From the NCBI GenBank assembly GCA_016188575.1, contig JACPHN010000019.1, forward strand, positions 62,001 through 126,000: 64,000 nt of DNA, in the 5' to 3' direction. The translations under genes and the position numbers were made by a program. This stretch comes from Candidatus Schekmanbacteria bacterium. Lineage in GTDB: Bacteria; CSSED10-310; JACPHN01. Under the pieces are notes generated by a model that did no database searches, was not told where the DNA came from, and saw only the letters and a list, made by a program, of their open reading frames with translations. Positions 32,048 to 40,385 of the stretch are shown piece after piece. Numbering within the stretch: the stretch's first letter is position 1; each line of letters opens with the position of its first letter.

Positions 32048-34579
32048 TCAGCGCCGCTGTCCCGGCTGCTCATGCCCCGCCGCCGCCGTCAGGCGGTCGC
32101 GTTCGTCGCGCACCTCGCGCCACTCCGGCGAGCCGTGCTCGCAGCAGTGCAGCGCCGCCTCGAACAGCCGCGCCGCAAGCTCGGTGGCGAACCGCCGCGC
32201 CGCCGCTCGCGCCGCGTTGCGATAGCACCAGAACGCGCGATCGAGGTTCCCGGCGAGCCGCCAGTGATCGCCAAGCGACCACACGCCGGATTCGCCTTCG
32301 GGGGCGGCCAGAGCCGTCATGCCCTCCACACGGGGGGTGTCTCCTCCCTTCATCACGAGGTCCGCAACCGCCGTCCAGCGCTCGATCGCCGACGCTGCCC
32401 GCCAGTGGAGCTCCCGCCGCGACTGCTCGTCGATGCCGCGGTATGCCGCCTCCCGGTACTGGTCGTGTGCGAAGCGCAGCGTGCCGGGCGCGCCATCCTC
32501 CAGCACGCCGCGGCGAATGAGCTCCGTGATGCCGTCGAGCATCGCCTCGTCGGTCAGACGCGAAATCTCGAAGACGTGCAGAATCGCCACCTGCCGCCCC
32601 AGCACAGCCGCGGCGTCGAGAACGGCCCGGGCCTCGGCGGGCAACCGACTATAGCGCCGCACGACGAGCTCACCGATAGACGTTGGCATCTGCAAGCGTC
32701 GATACGCCTGGGGCAACGCCTCCGTGGCGGCGGCCTCGCCAAGCAGCCAGCGCCCAGCACCGTCGCGGTGGAGCAGTCCTTCGGCGACCGCGCTGCGCAG
32801 GTACTCGGCCACAAAGAACGGGTTCCCCTCCGACTGCTCGGCCAGAAAGCGCGCGAAATCCTCGGGTATCCGCGTGGCCAGCATGCCCGCGGCCATCTCC
32901 GCAACGGCGGCGGGATCCAGACGGTCCAGGGTGTAGCAGGTCACGCGTGGCGACGACAGGAGCTGCTTCAACCTGGGGCTGACCTCGTCGGCGCGGTATG
33001 TCGCCAGCACGAGCAGCCCGGTGCTCTCTACCCAGCCTTCGCCGACGAGGAGCTCGAGCACGTCGATGGTCGTCTCGTCCGCCCACTGCAGGTCGTCGAT
33101 GAAGAGAAACAGCGGCCGCCGCGAGGCCAGGGCCGCCAGCAACCGCGCCGCGCAGGCGGCGATCTGGAGGCGAGCTCCTGCCGCTTCGACGCCGTCCTGG
33201 ACCGCATCGGCGCCTTCCCGGACCGATTCGGCGCCTTCCCGGACCGATTCGGCGGAACTGGCGGCGACGCGCGAAAGCGAGCTCATACAGCCTTCGACGA
33301 GTGCATTGTCCTGTTCGAAAAACGGCAGTACGGCCTCTCGCGGACCGAGCTTCAGGCAGTCCAGAACGCTCTCCAGCAGGCGCTGCAGCGGCTGGAGCGG
33401 GGCCGGAGATGACGCAAAGGGGGCGCTCCCGGAGGCCGCCGGGTAGGCCGGGCTGGATTCGCCGGTCAGGACACGGATGCCGCGGAGCTGTGCCTCGCGG
33501 GCTACTTCCATGGCGAGCCGCGTCTTGCCGACGCCGCTCTCGCCGCCGACCAGCATGACCGCGCCGGACCGCCGCCCGCACCTGGCCAGAAGCTCTCCGA
33601 TGCGCTGCAAGGGAGCGTCCCGCCCGACAAGCTGCGGGCGATACAGGTACGAGCGGGGAGCGGCATCGTGGACGTAGCTCGGGCTGCCGGCGCCGAGCTC
33701 TTCGAGGATTTTCGCCACATCGCTCGCGTGACCCAGGCGGTGCTCGGGCCGTTTCGCCAGCAGCGCCAGCACCAGGCGGTCGAGCTCCTCCGGAATGCCG
33801 TCAACCAGCGCGCTCGGCGGAATGGCGCAGAGCTCATCGCTGAGTATGTCCTGCAACGTGCGGAAGGGGTTGTCGCCGGTGAGCAGTCTGAAGAGTATGC
33901 ACCCGAGCGCATAGAGATCTGCACGAGCATCGACGAGCTCGCGGCGGATTTGCTCCGGCGCCATGAACGCGAGCGTCCCGCCGGTCTCGGCCACCACGAG
34001 TGCCTCGCGGCCGGAGACGCCGCCGGTTTCACCCACCAGTCCGAGGTCCACCAGCACCGGCCGGTCGCCTTCGCGGATCAGGACATTGGCGAGCTTGAGG
34101 TCGCGGTGGACGAGGCCCTCGCCGTGCAGGTGAGCGAGCGGCTCGCAGATGCGGCGCGCCACCGTGAGCACCCCGGCGAGCTGCGCCGCGGAGATGGGAG
34201 TCAGGCCCGCCGCGAGCGGATCCCAGAAGCGGTTGACGTGATCGGCGAGCGTCTGCCCTTCCACGAGCTCCATGGCGAACCAAGGTAGTCCGCCATCGAC
34301 ACCGTGCGCGACGATGCGCACGATCCCCGGGTGAGAAACACGCGACAGCGCGCGGATTTCGCGGCGGATACTGGCCACGGCGTGCTCGTTGGCCGCGCGG
34401 AGCGTTTTGAGCGCCACGGCCTCGCCCGTCCTTTCGTGGCGGCCGCGAAAGACGATGCCCATGCCGCCTTGTCCGAGTCGACGCTCGACGACAAAAGGTC
34501 CGAGTCGCTCGGGAAAGCGCCAATCGGCCGGCTCGGGCGGCAGCGGCGCAGCGGGATCGGAAGCAGGCACGGTGGTCAC
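32048..34579 (-). CDS. Ser/Thr protein kinase fused to AAA/STAND ATPase
   Basis: 843 residues. Kinase domain about 28-290: Gly loop 'LGQGGMGIVFRG', Lys in 'VALKTL', 'HRDLKLANVL' catalytic loop, 'VDLGLV' (DLG in place of DFG), 'MAPEQ'. From about 325 a predicted AAA/STAND NTPase ('LVGGESGVGKTRLAMEVARE' Walker A, 'PLFLFIDDLQWADETTIDVL' Walker B) with winged-helix-like C-terminal region. This is the PknK-like or myxobacterial kinase-ATPase layout. The GTG start at 34579 overlaps the stop of the upstream regulator gene (GTGA) after GGAGGAG, so the two are coupled. Short 21-base repeats lengthen a linker near residue 445. Targets unknown. Confidence 0.88.
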   Translation of the reverse strand: MTTVPASDPAAPLPPEPADWRFPERLGPFVVERRLGQGGMGIVFRGRHERTGEAVALKTLRAANEHAVASIRREIRALSRVSHPGIVRIVAHGVDGGLPWFAMELVEGQTLADHVNRFWDPLAAGLTPISAAQLAGVLTVARRICEPLAHLHGEGLVHRDLKLANVLIREGDRPVLVDLGLVGETGGVSGREALVVAETGGTLAFMAPEQIRRELVDARADLYALGCILFRLLTGDNPFRTLQDILSDELCAIPPSALVDGIPEELDRLVLALLAKRPEHRLGHASDVAKILEELGAGSPSYVHDAAPRSYLYRPQLVGRDAPLQRIGELLARCGRRSGAVMLVGGESGVGKTRLAMEVAREAQLRGIRVLTGESSPAYPAASGSAPFASSPAPLQPLQRLLESVLDCLKLGPREAVLPFFEQDNALVEGCMSSLSRVAASSAESVREGAESVREGADAVQDGVEAAGARLQIAACAARLLAALASRRPLFLFIDDLQWADETTIDVLELLVGEGWVESTGLLVLATYRADEVSPRLKQLLSSPRVTCYTLDRLDPAAVAEMAAGMLATRIPEDFARFLAEQSEGNPFFVAEYLRSAVAEGLLHRDGAGRWLLGEAAATEALPQAYRRLQMPTSIGELVVRRYSRLPAEARAVLDAAAVLGRQVAILHVFEISRLTDEAMLDGITELIRRGVLEDGAPGTLRFAHDQYREAAYRGIDEQSRRELHWRAASAIERWTAVADLVMKGGDTPRVEGMTALAAPEGESGVWSLGDHWRLAGNLDRAFWCYRNAARAAARRFATELAARLFEAALHCCEHGSPEWREVRDERDRLTAAAGHEQPGQRR
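33201..33254. repeat. 21-bp tandem repeat inside the kinase-ATPase gene
   Basis: About 2.6 copies of ACCGATTCGGCGCCTTCCCGG in phase with the reading frame, encoding repeated 'SVREGAE' heptads ('ESVREGAESVREGADAVQDG') on the minus strand. Probably expanded by replication slippage. Confidence 0.75.
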
Positions 34580-36231
34580 GACGACTCCTCCGCACCGGCG
34601 AGGATGGCGTGCACGGACGTTCCCGCCTTGCGGAGCCGCCAGTACAGGGCATCGTAGCTCACGTCGAGCGCTCGGGCGGCGGCAACCGCCGAGCCGTGCT
34701 CGCGGATGGCCGCGGTGATGCGGGCCAGCGGCAAGCGCGTGCCGCGGCGGCGCGGTTGCTCCAGGGGAGCGGCGGGCGCCGCTGGTACTTCCCAGGCGGC
34801 GAAGGAAGCGATCGCTTCATCGATGCGGATGGCGTCCGGGTCGAGCACCTCCGCGTCGGGATCCGCGAGCAAGACGGAGCGCTCGACGGTGTGTCGAAGG
34901 CCGCGAATGTTGCCCGCGAGCGCCCAGTTGTTCTCTTGCAGCTTCCGCAGGGCGGCAGGGGAAAAGCGCAGCGGCCGGTCGCGCCCCATTTGCTGGCAGG
35001 TCTCCTCGAGAAAGCGCTGGCTCAGGGGCGGGATATCGCGAACCCGGTGCGAAAGCGGCGGGAGGGGTATGCGCACGACGCTGATGCGGTAGTACAGGTC
35101 CTCGCGAAAACGCCCGTCGCGCACCAGAACGGGGAGGTTGGCGTTGGACGCGGCAATGATCTGGACGCTAACGCGGCGTTCCTCGGCGCTCCCGAGCGGC
35201 GAGAAGACGCCATCCTGAATCAGACGCAGCAAGCGCTGCTGCAAGTCGAGCGGCAGGGCGCTGATTTCGTCGATGAACAGGCTACCTCCGTCGGCCAACG
35301 CGGCCTTGCCGAGGCGACCCTGGGTCGGGGCGTTGGCGTACCCCGAGCTCGGCGAGTAGCCGAACAGCTCGGCGGCGAGCGTCTCCGGAGACGTTACCTG
35401 AGAGCAGTCCAGCGTGATGAACGGGCCGCGCTGGCGGCGGCCTGCATAATGAAAGGCTCTGGCGAGGTGCGACTTGCCGGAACCGGTGGGTCCGACCAGC
35501 AGCAGGCCGACGCGGTCGGCGTGCGCGATGCGCTGGAGCTGCTGCAACACGGTGCGCGCAAAATGGGGGTCCTCGGTCTCGAAGTCGCCGAGCCGGTAGC
35601 GCTGCGCCTGCGCCTGTTCGAGCTCGCGCAGTCTGGCGCGCGACAACGCCAAGTCCTTTTCGACGTTCTGGAGATGGCGCAGCACGTTGAGCGTGCGCTG
35701 GGCGATTTCGGCCAGGTCCAGCACGATTGCGACGTCCGCCTGCGAGAAGCCGCCGCCGTGTCCGGCGCGGTGCGCGTACAGGCAGCCGCCGAAGTGCCGT
35801 TCCCGCCGTTCCTCGCCGACGTCCCACCAGAAGATCGGCACGGCCAGGACGCTTTCGAGTTGGTGGAGCGCGATCGTCTCCGACTCCAGCTCGAGCGGTC
35901 GGTCGCCGGTGGCGAGGAGCGGCTGCCCGCTCCCGCGCACGCTCTCGAGCACCGACAACGACGCCTGTGAGCGAATCTCGGCGTCGGACAGGCTCTCGCC
36001 CGCGGCCGTGATCGCCCACCACTCCGGCCGTGATGGCATCCAGAGGGCGACGAGCGCCTTGTCCGCGCGCACGGCTTCTGCGACCATGCTGGACAGGTCG
36101 GCGAGCGCGCCAGTCCAGTCGGCGCCTGTCAGATAGTCCCGGCGAAGCAACTCCCGCAGCACCGCCAGGTGCCGCGAGTCATCGGGCCGGCTGTCGTCAT
36201 TCTCTGCGAAGCGAAACCAATCGGCAGACAT
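34576..36231 (-). CDS. GAF / sigma-54-activator-like AAA+ / Fis-HTH regulator
   Basis: 551 residues. A GAF-like sensor occupies about 30-185, a short coiled segment follows, then an NtrC-type AAA+ domain: Walker A 'GPTGSGKSHLARAFH' at about 250, Walker B 'GGSLFIDEI', 'RLLRLIQDGVFSPLGSAEER', and an Arg-finger region. The C-terminus is a Fis-type helix-turn-helix ('AAARALDVSYDALYWRLRKA'). The GAFTGA loop that contacts sigma-54 is degenerate: between 'ELFGY' and 'QGRLGKA' the sequence reads 'SPSSGYANAPT'. It may work without sigma-54 or with altered contact. Overlaps the kinase-ATPase gene by four bases. GAGGAG lies immediately before the ATG. Confidence 0.86.
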   Translation of the reverse strand: MSADWFRFAENDDSRPDDSRHLAVLRELLRRDYLTGADWTGALADLSSMVAEAVRADKALVALWMPSRPEWWAITAAGESLSDAEIRSQASLSVLESVRGSGQPLLATGDRPLELESETIALHQLESVLAVPIFWWDVGEERRERHFGGCLYAHRAGHGGGFSQADVAIVLDLAEIAQRTLNVLRHLQNVEKDLALSRARLRELEQAQAQRYRLGDFETEDPHFARTVLQQLQRIAHADRVGLLLVGPTGSGKSHLARAFHYAGRRQRGPFITLDCSQVTSPETLAAELFGYSPSSGYANAPTQGRLGKAALADGGSLFIDEISALPLDLQQRLLRLIQDGVFSPLGSAEERRVSVQIIAASNANLPVLVRDGRFREDLYYRISVVRIPLPPLSHRVRDIPPLSQRFLEETCQQMGRDRPLRFSPAALRKLQENNWALAGNIRGLRHTVERSVLLADPDAEVLDPDAIRIDEAIASFAAWEVPAAPAAPLEQPRRRGTRLPLARITAAIREHGSAVAAARALDVSYDALYWRLRKAGTSVHAILAGAEESS

Positions 36232-36257
36232 GGCTCCTCATTGCGTGCAGGATCACC

Positions 36258-36391
36258 CTGAATCCACCGCGTGTTCGCCTGCAAGCTGTGCGGAATGCGC
36301 ATCACCAAGACCCCCCACCTCACCTCTCCCGCCACGGGGGAGGGACGGAGGGGGTGTTGTCGCGCCGACGGCGAATGGGCGGTGGATTCAG
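36258..36391. repeat. 134-bp element with terminal inverted repeats, copy 2
   Basis: Same length, termini (CTGAATCCACCGC ... GGCGGTGGATTCAG) and recognisable interior as the copy at 9548-9681. Inverted-repeat ends extend inward (GTGTTCGCC facing GGCGAATGG). It lies 26 bases upstream of the GAF/sigma-54-like regulator start. Confidence 0.75.
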
Positions 36392-36440
36392 CTCACCTCT
36401 CTGCATTGTGCCTAAAGCGGGGTCGCGACGCAAGCACCGG

Positions 36441-36466
36441 CGGGGCAGGCTGCCATGCCTGCCCCG
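36441..36466 (-). terminator. Perfect 10-bp hairpin after the VOC gene
   Basis: CGGGGCAGGC and GCCTGCCCCG flank a 6-base loop, 32 bases past the stop of the leftward VOC gene. No T-run on the minus strand; on the plus strand it is followed by GTGGTTTGTT. Confidence 0.45.
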
Positions 36467-36497
36467 TGGTTTGTTGGGGCTCCGCCCGCAGACCTAC

Positions 36498-37262
36498 CTA
36501 CGAGGCCTTGGCTGGCGATGCGTGCAGCGCGAAAGCCGCGCCCTGGGGATCCATGCACTGAGCGACGAGATCGCCTCCGGGGACCTCCATGGGACCGTTG
36601 AGGACCTGGCCGCCGAGCCTCTTGACCGCCTCGACGGCGTCGTTGATGTCGGCAACCGTGACGTAGTACAGCCAGTACGGCGGCGCGGGCATGTCCGCGG
36701 GCTTGTTGTACATGCCGCCGAGGGTCTTTTCACCCACGCCATACATCTGATACATTCCGCCTTCGCCCATGTCCATGGCCTCGGTCTTGTTCCAGCCGAA
36801 CAGCGCGCTGTAGAAGGCGAACGCGCTCTCCCAGTTGGTCGTGCTCAGCTCATGCCACGACACGTGCCCAAGTGGCGACGAACATTCTCCGGGCTGGTCC
36901 CCCGGCGTCGGCGTGAAGAGCGCAATGGCGGCACCCTGCGGATCCGCGAGGACGGCAAAACGACCGACCTCGGGGATGTCCGTCGGCGGCACCAGGACGT
37001 GCGCTCCGGCCGCGGTGGCAGCGGATGCAGTCCGGTCGACGTCCGGCGTGCCGACGTACCCCAGCCAGTGCGGCGGCGCTCCGGCCTGTTTGAGATCGTT
37101 CGGCAGCGCCATGAGGCCGCCGATGGGAACCCCGCTGGCGGTCCACATCGAGTACGTCATGGGGCCTTCCCAGTCCTGCGTGCCCCAGCCGATCACTTCC
37201 CCGTAGAAGGCCTTCGCGGCCTGCAGGTCGGTCGTCATGAGCTCGTACCACACAAACTCCAT
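36498..37262 (-). CDS. VOC-family protein with two glyoxalase-like domains
   Basis: 254 residues made of two vicinal-oxygen-chelate modules: 'FVWYELMTTDLQAAKAFYGE' to 'VLADPQGAAIALFTP' and 'HVSWHELSTTNWESAFAFYS' to 'CMDPQGAAFALHA'. This is the bacterial 27-kDa antigen/hydroxylase-type VOC family. Each module keeps the 'E-L-x-T-x-D/N' start and 'DPQGA' end, but metal ligands cannot be assigned with confidence. The ATG follows GGAGG by 6 bases. Divergent from the hydrolase gene at 37440. Confidence 0.9.
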   Translation of the reverse strand: MEFVWYELMTTDLQAAKAFYGEVIGWGTQDWEGPMTYSMWTASGVPIGGLMALPNDLKQAGAPPHWLGYVGTPDVDRTASAATAAGAHVLVPPTDIPEVGRFAVLADPQGAAIALFTPTPGDQPGECSSPLGHVSWHELSTTNWESAFAFYSALFGWNKTEAMDMGEGGMYQMYGVGEKTLGGMYNKPADMPAPPYWLYYVTVADINDAVEAVKRLGGQVLNGPMEVPGGDLVAQCMDPQGAAFALHASPAKAS

Positions 37263-37439
37263 CGTGTTCCTCCATGGTCGCGCGGGACCGCGCCGGCAGC
37301 GTGGCCCCGCGAGGTAATGATCCAGGGTGAGCTGGGCCGAGACCTACCACCTCGCGAGCCTGACGTCAAGCGCGTGTGGTACCGCGCCCTCTGCTGTCGG
37401 GTCGCAGCGACCCCGTTGCGGTGCGTAGGTTCCGACAAT

Positions 37440-38714
37440 ATGCTCGGAGCCATGTCCAAGAGCTCTGTCGTTTCCAGAATCGCGCACCAGTCGTTCGAGC
37501 TGGCACCGAGCATCATGCCGGCCGGCCCCTGGTGGAACAACCTCGAAACCACGTTTTCACAGCGGCCGGAAGGCTTCGAGCTGGAGCTTCTGGACAAGAC
37601 GCGCGTCACGCTGACCGCCGCGCTCGATGTGGCGCTGCGCACGGGCGGCGCGCTAGGTGTCGGGGCGCTGGCGCTGCCGCTTGGTTTCCATCCGCTCAAG
37701 CTCAGACAGGCTCTGGCCGACCGCGACCTGTATCAGACCATCGCCGAAAGCGGCGACCCGCGGATCTTTTTTCGCCAGCCCCAGGAGCACGTCGTGGTGC
37801 AGACACGAGCACCCGGATGGCCCCACTACGAGCCTGATGACGGGATATGTCAGGACCTGCGCTTTGCTTCCGCGTTCGAGCCGCTCAACCCGCGGCATCG
37901 CAAGGAGTTTCGCCGCCATGCGCAAAATCGCATCGCGCGAGCCCGGTACTGGTGCCACCGTGATGGACCACGGCCGACCATCATGGCCGTGCACGGCTTC
38001 TTTGCGGATCCGTACTGGCTGAACGAGTGGTTTTTTCAGCTTCCGTGGCTCTATCGCATGGGCGCCGACGTGCTGCTCTTTACTCTCCCCTTCCACGGAG
38101 AGCGCCAGACGCGCTTTTCGCCGTTTAGCGGGCACGGCTTTTTTGCCGGCGGCGTCACCCGAATCAACGAGGCGTTTGCCCAGGCCGTGCATGACTTCCG
38201 CGTCTTCGTCGACTACCTGTGCGAGCAGCGCGGGGTTCAACAGGTGGGGGTAACGGGGGTCAGTCTCGGTGGGCTCACCGCGGCGCTGCTGGCGGCAGTC
38301 GAGCCACGCCTGTCCTTTGCGATCCCGAACGTGCCGGTTACCACGATTGCGGATCTCGTGCTGGAGTGGCAGCCCCTCGGCACGGCGCTGCGGGCGCTTC
38401 TCGCCTTGACGGGGTACTCGATCAGGGACCTTCGTCACGTGCTGGCGGTTTCGTGTCCGCTCACCTACCCGCCGCTGCTCTCCCGCGATCGGCTCATGAT
38501 CATCGGTGGCGTCGGCGATCGCCTCGCCCCTCCCAAGCACTCCCGGCTGCTGTGGGATCATTGGAAGCGCTGTCGAATCCATTGGTTTCCCGGCAGTCAT
38601 GTCATCCACCTCGACCGGGGCGAGTATCTGAAGCAGATCGCGCGCTTCCTCGGCGAAATAGGCTTTTTTGAGGAGAAATGGCAGACACCATGGAAACGAC
38701 ACCTCCGCGCATAG
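37440..38714 (+). CDS. Alpha/beta hydrolase (ABHD18-like)
   Basis: About 424 residues. The nucleophile elbow is 'VTGVSLGGLTAALLA'; the oxyanion strand is 'IMAVHGFFADPYWLNEWFFQ', and the catalytic His is probably in 'PGSHVIHLDRGEYLKQ'. This layout resembles the ABHD18-type alpha/beta hydrolases. The open frame extends far upstream (to 36030) but overlaps other genes on both strands with no family similarity, so the ATG at 37440 or 37452 is the likely start. The 3' end overlaps the carbamate kinase start by 37 bases. Substrate unknown. Confidence 0.8.
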   Translation: MLGAMSKSSVVSRIAHQSFELAPSIMPAGPWWNNLETTFSQRPEGFELELLDKTRVTLTAALDVALRTGGALGVGALALPLGFHPLKLRQALADRDLYQTIAESGDPRIFFRQPQEHVVVQTRAPGWPHYEPDDGICQDLRFASAFEPLNPRHRKEFRRHAQNRIARARYWCHRDGPRPTIMAVHGFFADPYWLNEWFFQLPWLYRMGADVLLFTLPFHGERQTRFSPFSGHGFFAGGVTRINEAFAQAVHDFRVFVDYLCEQRGVQQVGVTGVSLGGLTAALLAAVEPRLSFAIPNVPVTTIADLVLEWQPLGTALRALLALTGYSIRDLRHVLAVSCPLTYPPLLSRDRLMIIGGVGDRLAPPKHSRLLWDHWKRCRIHWFPGSHVIHLDRGEYLKQIARFLGEIGFFEEKWQTPWKRHLRA

Positions 38715-39664
38715 GGGAGCGCCCACTGGCACTGGTCGCCATGGGCGGCCACGCCTTCATTCGCCCCGGCGAACGCGGCACGATCGGTGATCAGGAGCGC
38801 AATGCGGAGCTCATCTGCAACGAGCTCATGGTCCTTGTCAGACGGGATTACAACCTCATCATCACGCATGGCAACGGCCCGCAGGTGGGCGAGCTGATGT
38901 TGCGCAACGAGCTTGCGGGCGCGGATCTGCCGCCCCGACCGCTCGACGTGCTGGTGGCGGACACCGAGGGCAGCCTCGGCTACATCCTGCAGCAGGCGCT
39001 GCTCAATCACATCCGCAAGGAAGACATCCATCGTTATGTGGTAACAGTCGTCACCCAGGTGCTCGTTGATCGCCAGGATCCTGCGTTCGAAAACCCCACG
39101 AAACCGGTCGGGCCATTCCTGAGCCGGGAGGACGCGGAACGGCGCCGAGAAGAGCTTGGCTGGAACATCGTGGAGGATTCCGGGCGCGGCTGGCGGCGCG
39201 TCGTCCCCTCGCCGAAACCGACCAAGGTCGTCCAACACCGGATGATTCGCGATACCGCTCGCCAGGGTCACATCGTCATCGCGTGCGGCGGCGGCGGCAT
39301 TCCCATCATGCGCACCGAGGACGATCGCTACGAAGGGGTTGAAGCGGTCGTCGACAAGGACCTCACGGCCGCGATTCTCGCCAAACAAGTCGAGGCGGAT
39401 CTGCTCGTGGTGCTTACCGCCGTCGATCAGGTGTACCTGAGCTACGGCAAGCCCGATCAGCGACCGCTCAGCGCCTTGACCATCGGTCAGGTAGAGAAGT
39501 TCATCGGCGAAGGTCACTTTCCTCCCGGCAGCATGGGCCCCAAGATGGAGGCGATGTTGTGGTTTCTGCGCGCGGGCGGACGGCGTGGCCTGATTACCTG
39601 CCCGGAGCTGCTGTCGGACGGCCTCAACGGCCGTGCCGGTACGCACTTCGTGGGGCGTTGCTGA
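38678..39664 (+). CDS. arcC: Carbamate kinase
   Basis: 328 residues of the amino-acid kinase fold. Signatures: 'LALVAMGGHAFIRPGERGTI', 'LIITHGNGPQVGELMLRNEL', 'VVTQVLVDRQDPAFENPTKP', 'VIACGGGGIPIM' and 'AVVDKDLTAAILAKQVEADL', then 'GSMGPKMEAMLWFLRAGGRR'. The enzyme makes ATP from carbamoyl phosphate and ADP, usually at the end of arginine deiminase, agmatine or purine/allantoin breakdown. None of those partner genes are in the window. GGAG lies just before the ATG at 38678; an in-frame ATG at 38690 is possible. Overlaps the hydrolase gene by 37 bases. Confidence 0.95.
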   Translation: MADTMETTPPRIGERPLALVAMGGHAFIRPGERGTIGDQERNAELICNELMVLVRRDYNLIITHGNGPQVGELMLRNELAGADLPPRPLDVLVADTEGSLGYILQQALLNHIRKEDIHRYVVTVVTQVLVDRQDPAFENPTKPVGPFLSREDAERRREELGWNIVEDSGRGWRRVVPSPKPTKVVQHRMIRDTARQGHIVIACGGGGIPIMRTEDDRYEGVEAVVDKDLTAAILAKQVEADLLVVLTAVDQVYLSYGKPDQRPLSALTIGQVEKFIGEGHFPPGSMGPKMEAMLWFLRAGGRRGLITCPELLSDGLNGRAGTHFVGRC

Positions 39665-39683
39665 GCGCGCGGGGGACTTCCCG

Positions 39684-40196
39684 ATGAGCTGGATTCAGAC
39701 CTACACGGGGAAGCAGTTCTGGCCGCTCGATCCGCGCGCGGAGCACGTCGACATCGCCGATATCGCGCACTCGCTCAGCCTGCAGTGCCGTTTCAACGGC
39801 CATTGCCGGAGCTTCTACTCCGTGGCGGAGCACTGCGTGCGGGTGTCGGAAATCGTGGCAGCGGAACATGCGCTATGGGGGCTTCTCCATGACGCGGGCG
39901 AGGCCTACCTCGCGGACTTGCCGCGGCCGATCAAGGGCCGGCTGGACGCCTACGGCAGGCTCGAAGACAGGGTGCTGGCGAAGATCGCGGAGGCTTTCGG
40001 CCTGAGCTGGCCGATACCGGCCGACGTGCATCGCGCGGACGATATCTTGCTGGCGACGGAGAGCCGCGACCTGATGGCAGCGCCGCCGGCGCCATGGGGG
40101 CTGCGGGAGCAGCCGCTCGCCGCCACGATCGACCCAAAACCTCCTGAGGACGCGGAGCGCGCTTACCTCGAGCGCTTCGCGCGACTGCGAGGATAG
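39684..40196 (+). CDS. HD-domain phosphohydrolase (YfbR-like)
   Basis: 170 residues. Starts at the ATG at 39684 ('MSWIQTYTGKQFWPLDPRAE'), 19 bases after arcC. HD-superfamily residues are visible: 'CRSFYSVAEHCVRVSEIVAA' with the first His, 'ALWGLLHDAGEAYLADLPRP' with the HD pair, and an Asp in 'HRADDILLATESRDLM'. This small HD family includes YfbR-type 5'-nucleotidases and related phosphohydrolases found beside diverse metabolic genes. Function of this member is not known; it is likely cotranscribed with arcC. Confidence 0.85.
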   Translation: MSWIQTYTGKQFWPLDPRAEHVDIADIAHSLSLQCRFNGHCRSFYSVAEHCVRVSEIVAAEHALWGLLHDAGEAYLADLPRPIKGRLDAYGRLEDRVLAKIAEAFGLSWPIPADVHRADDILLATESRDLMAAPPAPWGLREQPLAATIDPKPPEDAERAYLERFARLRG

Positions 40197-40385
40197 ATCG
40201 CGCCGGAGGTGATAACCCGGAGCCAGCATGACGACGACGGCGGCCTCGCGCGGACCTGGCGGACGACTCGGGAATGCGCGGGCCGGGCTTGCCGCGGTCA
40301 TGCACACGGGTTATGCTCATGCTCAGGCGTTTTTCTGCCATTTCGCGGGCAGTCCAAACCTCCGGGTCATAGTGAAGTTCCTTAT

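Noticed and set aside
36030-37439. Long open frame upstream of the alpha/beta hydrolase
   Set aside because: It covers the 5' end of the regulator gene, a repeat element and the whole VOC gene on the other strand; only the part from 37440 resembles a hydrolase.
40199-40385. Riboswitch or alternative start upstream of the giant DUF11 gene
   Set aside because: No conserved structure found; the in-frame GTG/ATG candidates there give no signal peptide of their own.
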